From JADJMO01 sp016794445 (lineage in GTDB: Bacteria > Myxococcota_A > Polyangia > Polyangiales > JADJMO01): DNA of 64,000 nt. Below, one piece after another: positions 17,375 through 24,929 of this stretch (the first letter of the stretch is position 1; each line of letters opens with the position of its first letter). The notes beneath the pieces were generated by a model. That model was not told where the DNA came from, ran no database searches, and saw only the letters and a list, made by a program, of their open reading frames with translations. Made by a program: the position numbers and the translations under genes. The DNA lies in contig JAEUKC010000388.1 of the NCBI GenBank assembly GCA_016794445.1, positions 13,494 through 77,493 on the forward strand. Direction: 5' to 3'.

Positions 17375-18556
17375 ATGGTCGCTCGTGCGCTTCTGCTCGG
17401 CCTCGCCGCGTCGTGTTCGTGCTGCCACCGGTCGGCGACCAGAACATCGCCGACGGGCGACGGCCAGCCCCTGCTCGAACAGGTCTCCACACCTCCCCAT
17501 CCAGCGGTTCATCTAGCGGCGGGTTGGAGACACACTTGTGCCATCTCGACGCTAGAACGAGTGCAGTGCTGGGGCTCCAACGACCACGGTCAACTCGGAG
17601 ACGGTCGGCTTCAGTCCCGGACTAGCCCCAGCGCGGTTGTGGGACTCCCTGGCCCGTCGACGGCTGTGACGGGGGGGCAGAGCCACAGTTGCTCCGTCGG
17701 TGCCGGTCACGTGTACTGCTGGGGGCTGAACGACGAGGGCCAGCTGGGAGCAGCTGAGCCAGGCCAGAGCCTTCGACCGATGGAGGTCGGAGGCCTTTCC
17801 AGCGTTGCGGCGGTTTCCGCAGGCGACAGTCACACCTGCGCGCTGACCCTGAACGGCGAGATCTACTGTTGGGGGGCGAACGACCGTGGGCAGCTCGGGG
17901 ACGGCACCACCGTGGGCCGGCCCATCCCCACCAGGGTCCTGGGGATGCCCAAGGCCAGACGCCTCGCCGCCGGAAACCGAACGACCTGCGCCGTTTCTGC
18001 GGTCGGTGGGGCCTGGTGTTGGGGTCTCAATCTCTACGGCCAGCTCGGCAACGGCAGTCGCATGCACAGCACCGTGCCGGTGGCGGTCGAATCTCTCGCG
18101 GGCAAGGCCCGGGAGATCTCGACATCGGGCTATCACACCTGTGCAGTGGCGACAGACGATAGCGTTGGCTGTTGGGGAGCAAACGACGAAGGCCAGCTGG
18201 GAGACGGTGGTAAGGTCGAGAAGACCAGACCAAGCCTCGTGCTCGGTGGATGGGCCGGCACCCAGGGAGTCGCGAACGGATTCGGACACTCCTGCGCGAT
18301 CAGCACGACGGGCGTACGCTGTTGGGGCGGAAACCTGAGAGGGCAGCTCGGAGACGGCACAACGACGAGCCGCACGACACCGGTGGCTCCGCTCGGTCTT
18401 CCTCCAGGCATCTCCATCATCGTCGCCGGCCACGAGCACACCTGCGCAATGACGTCAGACCAGAGGGTTCTCTGCTGGGGCCTGAACGCGGACGGTCAGC
18501 TCGGTAACGGAGCAACCGCTGGGAGCAATACGCCAGTACCAGTCGTCGGCCTCTGA
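17375..18556 (+). CDS. Seven-bladed RCC1-repeat lipoprotein
   Basis: 394 residues. ATG at 17375 (or GTG at 17369) gives a signal peptide with lipobox LAASC at about residue 15; the longer frame from 17309 overlaps the preceding gene and lacks such a signal. Seven RCC1 repeats follow, each of the form HTCAI...VxCWGxNxxGQLGDG, enough for a complete propeller. Each repeat keeps two Cys (in TCA and CWG), compatible with one disulfide per blade in an exported protein. Myxobacteria encode many such proteins of unknown role, probably surface binding modules. It lies 14 bp after the putative effector gene and may share its transcript. Confidence 0.85.
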   Translation: MVARALLLGLAASCSCCHRSATRTSPTGDGQPLLEQVSTPPHPAVHLAAGWRHTCAISTLERVQCWGSNDHGQLGDGRLQSRTSPSAVVGLPGPSTAVTGGQSHSCSVGAGHVYCWGLNDEGQLGAAEPGQSLRPMEVGGLSSVAAVSAGDSHTCALTLNGEIYCWGANDRGQLGDGTTVGRPIPTRVLGMPKARRLAAGNRTTCAVSAVGGAWCWGLNLYGQLGNGSRMHSTVPVAVESLAGKAREISTSGYHTCAVATDDSVGCWGANDEGQLGDGGKVEKTRPSLVLGGWAGTQGVANGFGHSCAISTTGVRCWGGNLRGQLGDGTTTSRTTPVAPLGLPPGISIIVAGHEHTCAMTSDQRVLCWGLNADGQLGNGATAGSNTPVPVVGL

Positions 18557-18696
18557 TCTGAGGTCCGGGTGGAGGGCGCCTTTGGCTGAGCAGGTAGCCC
18601 AGCGCCGAGGCGATGCGGGGGCCTTGGCCCAGGTGAAGAATCGACGAGCGGACGCAGCAGCTTGTCGCGCTCGGCCTTCCGCTTCACGGGCGGGAG

Positions 18697-19824
18697 CTAG
18701 CCCTGCGGCCGCCGCATCCCCGGCATCACGTTCATGCTGCCGCGCTCGATCATCAGGCGCAGCTCCTCCGGGTCGTGCGAGCGGGTGAGCGCCTCGTCCA
18801 TCGAGATGAGCTTGCGGGAGAAGAGGTTGTAGAGGCTCTGGTTGAACGTCTGCATGCCGTACTTCTCCTGGCCGACCTGCATCTGCGAGTAGATCTGGTG
18901 GATCTTGTCCTCGCGGATGAGGTTGCGGATCGCGGCGTTCGGCACCATCACCTCCATCGCGAGCACGCGGCCGGGCTGGCCCATGCGCGGCAGGAGCGCT
19001 TGCGAGACCACGCCCTGCAGCACGAACGAGAGCTGGGCGCGGATCTGCGGCTGCTGGTGGGAGGGGAAGACGTCCACCACGCGGTTGATCGACTGCGCGC
19101 AGTTGTTGGTGTGCAGCGTGGCGAACACCAGGTGGCCCGTCTCGGCGATGGTGATGGCGGCCTCGATGGTCTCGAGGTCTCGCATCTCGCCGACGAGCAC
19201 GACGTCGGGGTCCTGGCGCAGGATGTACTTGAGCGCCGTCTTGAAGCTCGTGGTGTCGGCGCCGACCTCGCGCTGGTTGACGATGCACATCTTGTGCGGG
19301 TGGAGGAACTCGATCGGGTCCTCGACCGTCATGATGTGCTGGCGCGTCTCGCTGTTGATCTTGTCGATGATCGCGGCGAGCGAGGTGGACTTGCCGGAGC
19401 CCGTGGCGCCGGTGACGAGCACGAGGCCGCGCGGGCGCGAGCTGATCTCCGCGATCACCGGCGGCAGGCCGAGCTCCTCGAAGGTGGCGATTCGGAACGG
19501 GATGGCGCGGATCGCGCACGAGATCGCGCCGCGCTGCATGAACACGTTGCAGCGGAAGCGGGACAGGTTCTTGACGCCGAACGAGAGGTCGAGCTCGTTG
19601 GTCTTCTCGAACTGGACCTTCTGCTCCTCGGTGAGCACCGAGTAGATCAGCTGCTTGGTGTGGATGGCGGTGAGCGGCGCCAGGCGGAGCGGCACGACCG
19701 AGCCGTCGATGCGCAGGATCGGCGGCACCCCGGTCGTGATGTGCAGGTCGCTGGCCCCCTTGTCGATCATCGTCTTGAGGAGCTGGTGGAGGTTGACCTG
19801 CAGATCGTTCGGAGCCGCTTGCAT
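18697..19824 (-). CDS. pilT: Twitching motility / type IV pilus retraction ATPase PilT
   Basis: 375 residues. An N-terminal PAS-like domain (LLKTMIDKGASDLHITTGVPP) precedes the RecA-like ATPase with Walker A GATGSGKST (about 145), an Asp box, Walker B DPDVVLVGEMRD (about 215), and the conserved AIRNLIRE motif near the C-terminus, diagnostic of PilT over PilB. It powers pilus depolymerisation at the inner membrane for S-motility. I choose the ATG at 19824; the upstream ATG at 19836 lies inside TATGAT, which fits the -10-like box pattern. It diverges from a lipoprotein gene with 30 bp between starts. No other pil genes are adjacent. Confidence 0.96.
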   Translation of the reverse strand: MQAAPNDLQVNLHQLLKTMIDKGASDLHITTGVPPILRIDGSVVPLRLAPLTAIHTKQLIYSVLTEEQKVQFEKTNELDLSFGVKNLSRFRCNVFMQRGAISCAIRAIPFRIATFEELGLPPVIAEISSRPRGLVLVTGATGSGKSTSLAAIIDKINSETRQHIMTVEDPIEFLHPHKMCIVNQREVGADTTSFKTALKYILRQDPDVVLVGEMRDLETIEAAITIAETGHLVFATLHTNNCAQSINRVVDVFPSHQQPQIRAQLSFVLQGVVSQALLPRMGQPGRVLAMEVMVPNAAIRNLIREDKIHQIYSQMQVGQEKYGMQTFNQSLYNLFSRKLISMDEALTRSHDPEELRLMIERGSMNVMPGMRRPQG

Positions 19825-19831
19825 GCCCCAA

Positions 19832-19837
19832 ATCATA
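19832..19837 (-). promoter_or_regulatory. Putative -10 box (TATGAT) of pilT
   Basis: TATGAT on the minus strand ends 7 nt before the chosen pilT ATG. It is a near-perfect sigma-70 -10 hexamer at leaderless spacing, and it overlaps an alternative ATG, so it helps decide the start. Confidence 0.5.
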
Positions 19838-19854
19838 CACGTAGGGAGGGGCCC

Positions 19855-21294
19855 ATGCGCCTGCCCCTCGCCCTCGCCTGCTGCTCGCTGCTCTCGGCCT
19901 GTGACCGCAAGGACCCGCCCGAAGCGCCCAAGACCGCCTCCTCCGCGAGCGCCGCCAAGAGCGCTGCGTCGAGCGCCGTGGCTTCGAGCTCGGCCTCCGC
20001 GGCGCCGTCCGCGTCGGCCGCACCGAAGAAGGTGGTCGAAGGTCGTACCATCGATGCCTGGCAGGGGACGATCGGCAAGGACCTCAAGTTCGATCTCTAC
20101 CTGGAGCGGCTCGGCGACGAGCTCACCGGCCTCTACGCGCCGGGCGGCAGTGGCACGCACGTCCCGCTGCAGGGCAAGATGAAGGACGCCACGCGCTTCG
20201 TGCTCACCGAGCTCGACGAGAAGGGCAAGGCCGCGGGCACGTTCGACGGCACGCTCGTCGGGGGCGTCCTCAAGGGCAACTACACCGACGCCAAGACCAA
20301 GAAGCCCCGCATCTTCACGACCGAGGCCCACCACTCCGATCTCCCGGCCACCTTCACCCAGGGCTACGCGGGCACGCTCGGCGGCAAGATCCGCATCCGC
20401 GCCAAGCTCGAGAAGAAGGACGCCACGTTCGGCGGCGTCTATCGGTACACCAAGAGCAAGGACGATCTCGTGCTCACGGGGGCGATCGACAAGGGCGCCG
20501 AGTTCGTGATGCGGGAGACCGTCAAGAGCGGCAAGGAGACGGGCCGCTTCGAGGGCTTCGCGCTCAGCAAGTACCTGCTCGTCGGTCGCTGGTACTCGCC
20601 GGACAAGACCAAGTCGCTGCCGTTCCTGCTCGAGGCGGGCAGCGCATACCCCGAGATCGCGGACCTCGGTGGCGGCGTGAAGGTGGTGCCGCAGGAGAGC
20701 TACAAGGAGCTCGGCAAGCACTGCACCGCGTCGATGGTCTTTCCGGTGGTCGAGGGCGCGAAGGGCAAGAAGGCGCTCGACGCGGCGTTCAAGAAGCTCT
20801 CGGGCGGCGAGATGAGCAAGGACGTCTGCGAGGGCTCGAGCGCCGACATGCCGTACACGGTCGAGGACGACTACACCGTCACGAAGGCCAAGCTCCCGCA
20901 CTTCGGCATCACGTTCCACAGCTACTCGTTCACCGGCGGCGCGCACGGCATGTGGGGCGCCACGTGCAAGGTGGCCGACGCCGACACTGGCGACGTGTTC
21001 GCCCTCGCGACCAAGCTCACCCCCGAGAACCGCAAGAAGCTCTCGGCGCTCGTGGTCGCGGCGCTCAAGAAGGAGCACGGCGTCGAGAAGCTGAGCGACG
21101 CGGGGTTCTTCGTCGACGACATCGACCTCGACGACAAGGCCAACGTCTGCGTGGGCCCGAAGGGTGGCCTCGAGGTGCTGTTCAACCCGTACGAGGTCGG
21201 CCCGTGGGCCATGGGCGCGCCCACGGTGGCGATCGCGGCCGACGACGCGCGGCCGCTCCTGCCGGCGGATCTGCAGAAGACCCTCGCGCCCTGA
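19855..21294 (+). CDS. Lipoprotein with DUF3298 (RsiV-like) C-terminal domain
   Basis: 479 residues. Signal peptide with lipobox LLSAC (Cys at about 16), then a Ser/Ala-rich linker (25-60). A repeated beta-rich region (70-270) contains three similar modules (GTIGKDLKFDLYLERLGDELTGLY, GTLGGKIRIRAKLEKKDATFGGVY and a third). The C-terminal domain (about 290-479) has features of DUF3298: an FHSYSFTGGAHGMW segment, then a DADTGDVFAL strand. In RsiV this fold binds lysozyme, but the ligand here is unknown. It is divergent from pilT with a very short shared promoter region. Confidence 0.75.
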   Translation: MRLPLALACCSLLSACDRKDPPEAPKTASSASAAKSAASSAVASSSASAAPSASAAPKKVVEGRTIDAWQGTIGKDLKFDLYLERLGDELTGLYAPGGSGTHVPLQGKMKDATRFVLTELDEKGKAAGTFDGTLVGGVLKGNYTDAKTKKPRIFTTEAHHSDLPATFTQGYAGTLGGKIRIRAKLEKKDATFGGVYRYTKSKDDLVLTGAIDKGAEFVMRETVKSGKETGRFEGFALSKYLLVGRWYSPDKTKSLPFLLEAGSAYPEIADLGGGVKVVPQESYKELGKHCTASMVFPVVEGAKGKKALDAAFKKLSGGEMSKDVCEGSSADMPYTVEDDYTVTKAKLPHFGITFHSYSFTGGAHGMWGATCKVADADTGDVFALATKLTPENRKKLSALVVAALKKEHGVEKLSDAGFFVDDIDLDDKANVCVGPKGGLEVLFNPYEVGPWAMGAPTVAIAADDARPLLPADLQKTLAP

Positions 21295-21329
21295 CCAACT
21301 CCACGGACCGCCGAGCCCCCGCAAGCAGA

Positions 21330-22100
21330 TCATCGCCTCGGCTGGCAGCGCGCACAAAACGTCGTCGTGCGCCCCGCCTGCACGATCCGCTCGAGCGCTC
21401 TCCGACAGGAGGGGCAGGGGTCGCCCGCGCGGCCGTAGACGACGAACGGGTTCTCGCTGTCCTTCTCGCCGAGGTAGGTGATCTCGGTGCCGTCCTCGAG
21501 CGCAAGCGTGCGCTGCAGCGTCCAGGCGATGCCTTCGGCGAGCGCCGCGCGTTCGGCGTCGGACAGCTCGTTCGCGGCGCGCTCGGGGTGGATGCGGGCG
21601 TGGAACAGCGCCTCGGTCGCCTGGATGTTGCCGATGCCCGCGAGCACGCTCTGATCGAGCAGCACGTCCTTGATGGCGCGGCGCCCCCGCAGCCGCGCGG
21701 GGTCGACGCCGTCGAGGAGCGGGTCCGGGCCGAGCGCGGTCCACGCCGGCAGCTCGCTCTTGCCGAGGACGAGGCGTCCGAACGCGCGCGGGTCGACGTA
21801 GCGCACGCTCCGCTCCGCGAGGGTGAACACGGCGTGCTCGTGCGCGAGCGCTCGGTCGGTCGGGGCGCGCTCGACCCACTTGCCCGTCATGCCGAGGTGG
21901 CTGAACAGGGTCGTGGTGTCGAACGAGATCCGTAGCCATTTTCCGCGGCGTTCGACCCCGCTGCAGGTCTGCCCACGCAGCGCGCCGAGTCGCGACGCCA
22001 CCACGTTCGATCGCCTCGTACGGACCCGCGTGATCGGCGCCCCCACGAGCCAGCGCCGCAGCGCGCGGGCGGCGACCTCGACCTCGGGCAGCTCGGGCAC
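21330..22100 (-). CDS. mutM: Formamidopyrimidine-DNA glycosylase (Fpg/MutM)
   Basis: 256 residues, close to the usual 270. It has the catalytic N-terminal Pro-Glu after the start (MPELPEVE), the conserved Lys in RGKWL (about 55), the helix-two-turn-helix segment LLDQSVLAGIGNIQATEALF with the family Asn, and a C-terminal zinc finger (CPSC ... FCARC). It excises 8-oxoguanine and formamidopyrimidines and cleaves the abasic strand. The start codon is GTG at 22100. A TAGCGT box lies 6 nt upstream and no Shine-Dalgarno site is present. It is convergent with the DUF3298 lipoprotein gene. Confidence 0.96.
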   Translation of the reverse strand: MPELPEVEVAARALRRWLVGAPITRVRTRRSNVVASRLGALRGQTCSGVERRGKWLRISFDTTTLFSHLGMTGKWVERAPTDRALAHEHAVFTLAERSVRYVDPRAFGRLVLGKSELPAWTALGPDPLLDGVDPARLRGRRAIKDVLLDQSVLAGIGNIQATEALFHARIHPERAANELSDAERAALAEGIAWTLQRTLALEDGTEITYLGEKDSENPFVVYGRAGDPCPSCRRALERIVQAGRTTTFCARCQPRR

Positions 22101-22106
22101 CGACGG

Positions 22107-22112
22107 ACGCTA
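22107..22112 (-). promoter_or_regulatory. Putative -10 box (TAGCGT) of mutM
   Basis: TAGCGT on the minus strand lies 6 nt before the GTG start. The same hexamer at the same distance precedes the LpoA-like gene at 38232. Confidence 0.45.
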
Positions 22113-22146
22113 GCGCAGCCCGGGTGGTCCGCGCTCTACTCCCGGG

Positions 22147-22713
22147 ATGCGCGCACGCCTCGCCGGGAGCTTCGTCGTCGTCCTCGGGACCGCCTGTCGT
22201 CGCGATCCCGGTCCGCTCCCGGGCAACCCCCCGGCCAAGGAGATCCGCGTGCGCGACCAGCGCTGCGAGCTCGTGGAGAAGGGCTCGCCGCGCGACGTGA
22301 AGGGCCAGGTCGTCGACTGCCCCGCGGATGGCACCACCGTCGAGCCCGACGGCTCGTGCTCGTTCCGCCTCACCGTGGACTGCTCGCAGGCGGGCGAGAA
22401 CACCTGCAATCCCCCCGCGCCGGTGTCCGTGCTGTGCCCGCCGGCGCTGAAGAAGCCCGCGGCGAGCGCCTCGCAGCAGGTCTTCTACCCGAACCCGCCG
22501 CCGGTCGAGCTCCGCGCGTTCGACGGCGAGTGTCACCTCGTGCCGCCGGGCTCGCCGTGGACCACGCCCGGGAAGATCGTGGACTGCCCGACCACGGCCA
22601 CCACCAAGGACGCGAGCGGCAAGTGCTTCTACGAGCCCGGTGGCGACTGCCCTGAAGGGGCCAAGTGCAACCCGCCGCCGCCAGTGCCGGTGCGCTGCCC
22701 CAAGGGACTCTGA
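22147..22713 (+). CDS. Secreted lipoprotein with internal duplication, function unknown
   Basis: 188 residues. An N-terminal signal ends in GTAC (Cys at about 17), a plausible lipobox. The mature protein is two related modules of about 60 residues, each with C-x-LV, a G-x-VVDCP strand, a Cys-containing strand and a terminal NPPxPVxVxCP motif; each carries several Cys at matching positions. This points to an ancient internal duplication. No known domain. It is divergent from mutM with 46 bp between them, and convergent with the porin gene. Confidence 0.65.
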   Translation: MRARLAGSFVVVLGTACRRDPGPLPGNPPAKEIRVRDQRCELVEKGSPRDVKGQVVDCPADGTTVEPDGSCSFRLTVDCSQAGENTCNPPAPVSVLCPPALKKPAASASQQVFYPNPPPVELRAFDGECHLVPPGSPWTTPGKIVDCPTTATTKDASGKCFYEPGGDCPEGAKCNPPPPVPVRCPKGL

Positions 22714-22765
22714 GTGGCTTTGTCGCTCTCGGACCGTCCCCGTCCGGTCCTCCGCTCCGGATCGA

Positions 22766-23911
22766 CTAGAGGCTCAGCACCGCCGAGGCGAGCAGCGAGC
22801 TCGACGACGAGGCGAACCCGCCGTTCTCCTGCAGCCGGAACCAGTCCTCCTTGGAGGTGCGGTGCAGCGCCTCGAGGCGCACGAGCATCGCCGGGTGGGG
22901 CTGCCAACCGAGCGTGAGCGTGAGCCCGCGGACCTCGCGCGGCGCGACGGTCTTCACGTCGCTCGCCCCGAGCAGGATGCCGTATTCGTCGCGGAACAGC
23001 TCGCCGCGCACGGCCACGTAGGTGGTCTCGCTCGGCGCGAAGCGGGCCCACGCGGCGCCGCCGTAATACACAGGGTCCTTCTGCACCTCGGCGCGCGCGG
23101 CGTCGCGCACCACGTAGCCCTGCTCGCGCCCGCCCCAGGCCTCGATCGCGACCTGCAGCCACTTGAACGGCCGCACCTCGACGATGAGATCCTCGAACAG
23201 GCGCAGGGGCTTGCCGTCGTCGGGGCTGCTCGGAGAGAGCTCGCGGCTCACCACGATGGCGTTGTCGACGGACAGCCAGGCGTTGGGCCGCCACGCGACG
23301 TGCAGGTTGCCGGCCTTGCCGTCGTTCGTGTCCTGGAACGCGAGGGCGTTCCATCCGTTGAACACGGTGACGTCGACCGTGAGCGTGGGGAGGGCGCGCC
23401 ATCCGAAGCGGGCCCCGGTGACGAAGTAGGGCGTGCCGTCGGACACGAACGCGCGCGTGTACGACCAGTTGCGCGCGGACACGAAGTCTTCGCGCCCGAT
23501 CTGCGACGGCAGCACGCCCGCCTCGACCCAGAAATCCGAGCCGAGGCGATAGCCGACCGATGCGAGCTGGACGTGCCGGGTCGACGAAGACGTGCCGTAG
23601 AGGTTGTCGACCGAATCGCCGAACTGGACCACCACCTGGCCCATGAGCTTGGAATGCTCGAGCTTCGCGCCCGCGGCCACGAGGTTGGCACTGAACGCGT
23701 GGTGCGCAGAGCCGGTGGTGAGCCCGGTCGCCTTGCGGACCAGCGGGGCCTGGTCGTGAAAGGCCCAGTATCCGTCGGCCACGAGGATCGGCTTGAGCCG
23801 GGGACCGTCGGAGCCGCTCGGCAGCTCGTCTTCCGCCCGCGCCATCCCGGAGAGGCCCGTCACGAGCAGGAACGAAACGGCTGCGAAGGCGACGTGGGGG
23901 TACTTCCGCAT
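22766..23911 (-). CDS. Putative outer-membrane beta-barrel porin
   Basis: 381 residues. A cleavable signal peptide (MRKYPHVAFAAVSFLLVTGLSGMARA) is followed by alternating amphipathic strands throughout: tyrosine/tryptophan-rich strands such as VADGYWAFHD, GYRLGSDFWVEAGVLPSQ and GLTLTLGWQPHPAMLVRLEAL. The pattern resembles OprP/BBP-type porins of Gram-negative bacteria. The last residue is Leu rather than the usual aromatic. The substrate is not deducible. A TATTCT box lies 11 nt before its start, and the gene is divergent from the M48 peptidase operon. Confidence 0.75.
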   Translation of the reverse strand: MRKYPHVAFAAVSFLLVTGLSGMARAEDELPSGSDGPRLKPILVADGYWAFHDQAPLVRKATGLTTGSAHHAFSANLVAAGAKLEHSKLMGQVVVQFGDSVDNLYGTSSSTRHVQLASVGYRLGSDFWVEAGVLPSQIGREDFVSARNWSYTRAFVSDGTPYFVTGARFGWRALPTLTVDVTVFNGWNALAFQDTNDGKAGNLHVAWRPNAWLSVDNAIVVSRELSPSSPDDGKPLRLFEDLIVEVRPFKWLQVAIEAWGGREQGYVVRDAARAEVQKDPVYYGGAAWARFAPSETTYVAVRGELFRDEYGILLGASDVKTVAPREVRGLTLTLGWQPHPAMLVRLEALHRTSKEDWFRLQENGGFASSSSSLLASAVLSL

Positions 23912-23922
23912 GAATGCGCGGG

Positions 23923-23928
23923 AGAATA
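23923..23928 (-). promoter_or_regulatory. Putative -10 box (TATTCT) of the porin gene
   Basis: TATTCT on the minus strand lies 11 nt before the porin ATG; a good match to the sigma-70 -10 consensus (4 of 6). Confidence 0.45.
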
Positions 23929-23999
23929 CACCTCTCCGGCCGCGGTTGGAGTCCAGGAAGGATCGATCGTGAAGAAACGTTCAGCGCCAAGAGCCCCGA

Positions 24000-24028
24000 T
24001 TGCCCGGTGTCCTTCCGGTGCTTAGGCT
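24000..24028 (+). promoter_or_regulatory. Putative promoter of the M48-dynamin operon
   Basis: TTGCCC at 24000-24005, a 17-bp spacer and TAGGCT at 24023-24028. This is the best paired -35/-10 candidate in the window. The -10 ends 13 nt before the ATG at 24042, giving a predicted leader of only a few nucleotides. Confidence 0.5.
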
Positions 24029-24041
24029 CCGAGGCAACCCC

Positions 24042-24929
24042 ATGGCGCAAATCCCCGAGCTCGATTTCGCAAGCTTCGTCCGCAACAAGAAGTCGGCGCA
24101 CGCCGGCGGCGGCGACGGCTTCGACTACGCATACGTCTCCGACCGGCAGACCCGGGCCACGTTCGAGAAGATGGCCCCGGTCGAGTGGGCCGTCTCGGCC
24201 ACCGTCCGCATGTGGAAGGCGTTCGGCAAGAACGAGCTCCTCGGGCACACCGTCCGGGTCAACGAGCGGCAGTTCCCGCGGCTGCACGGCATGCTCGCCC
24301 AGTCCGCGCAGACCCTCGGCATCCCCACCCCCACGATGTACGTGGGGCAGAACCCGCACCTCAACGCGGGCACGTTCGGCACCAACGACGACAGCTTCAT
24401 CCTGGTCAACGGCTCGCTCATCGACCACTTCAGCGACGCGGAGCTGCTCGACGTCATCGGCCACGAGTGCGGCCACATCCAGAACAAGCACGTGGTCTAC
24501 AACACCACGCTCTACATCCTCACCTACATGGTGAACGCGCTGGTCGGCGGCCTCGCGTACCCGGCCAAGGTGGCGCTCGCCGCCTGGTCGCGCCGCGCGG
24601 AGATCACCTGCGACCGCGCCGGCATGCTGGTGGTCAAGGACGTGAACGTCAGCGGCAAGGGCATGATGAAGCTCGCCCTCGGCAGCAAGAAGCTCTACGA
24701 CCAGCTCGACCTCGACGAGTTCGTCACCCAGTACGAGGACGGCAAGCAGGGCATCGGCCGCATCGCCGAGGCCTTCGCGAGCCACCCCTACGTGCCCAAG
24801 CGCGTGATGGCCATGCGCGAGTTCGCCAAGACCGCCCTCTACCGCAAGGCCGCCGGCCTCGGCGAAGACGGCATCACCATGGAGGAGTGCGACAAGCGCG
24901 TCTCCGAGATCATCCAGGTGTTCGCATGA
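24042..24929 (+). CDS. M48-family zinc metallopeptidase
   Basis: 295 residues. The zinc motif HECGH (in VIGHECGHIQNKHV, about residue 145) and downstream Glu/Asp in RRAEITCDRAG (about 188) identify a gluzincin of the M48 (HtpX/Ste24) group. The hydrophobic stretch after HExxH (YILTYMVNALVGGLAYPAKVAL) may associate with membrane, but there is no signal peptide or multi-spanning N-terminus as in HtpX. ATG at 24042 is preferred over 24000, which lies in the promoter. The stop overlaps the dynamin start (ATGA), so the two proteins are probably made together, perhaps for membrane quality control. Confidence 0.9.
   Translation: MAQIPELDFASFVRNKKSAHAGGGDGFDYAYVSDRQTRATFEKMAPVEWAVSATVRMWKAFGKNELLGHTVRVNERQFPRLHGMLAQSAQTLGIPTPTMYVGQNPHLNAGTFGTNDDSFILVNGSLIDHFSDAELLDVIGHECGHIQNKHVVYNTTLYILTYMVNALVGGLAYPAKVALAAWSRRAEITCDRAGMLVVKDVNVSGKGMMKLALGSKKLYDQLDLDEFVTQYEDGKQGIGRIAEAFASHPYVPKRVMAMREFAKTALYRKAAGLGEDGITMEECDKRVSEIIQVFA

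Noticed and set aside
19837..22536. Long minus-strand open frame upstream of pilT (apparent 1279-residue protein)
   Set aside because: It is antisense to the DUF3298 lipoprotein, runs through mutM out of frame and through the 22147 gene, and its translation is Arg/Ala/Gly-rich without motifs; only the PilT part is coding.
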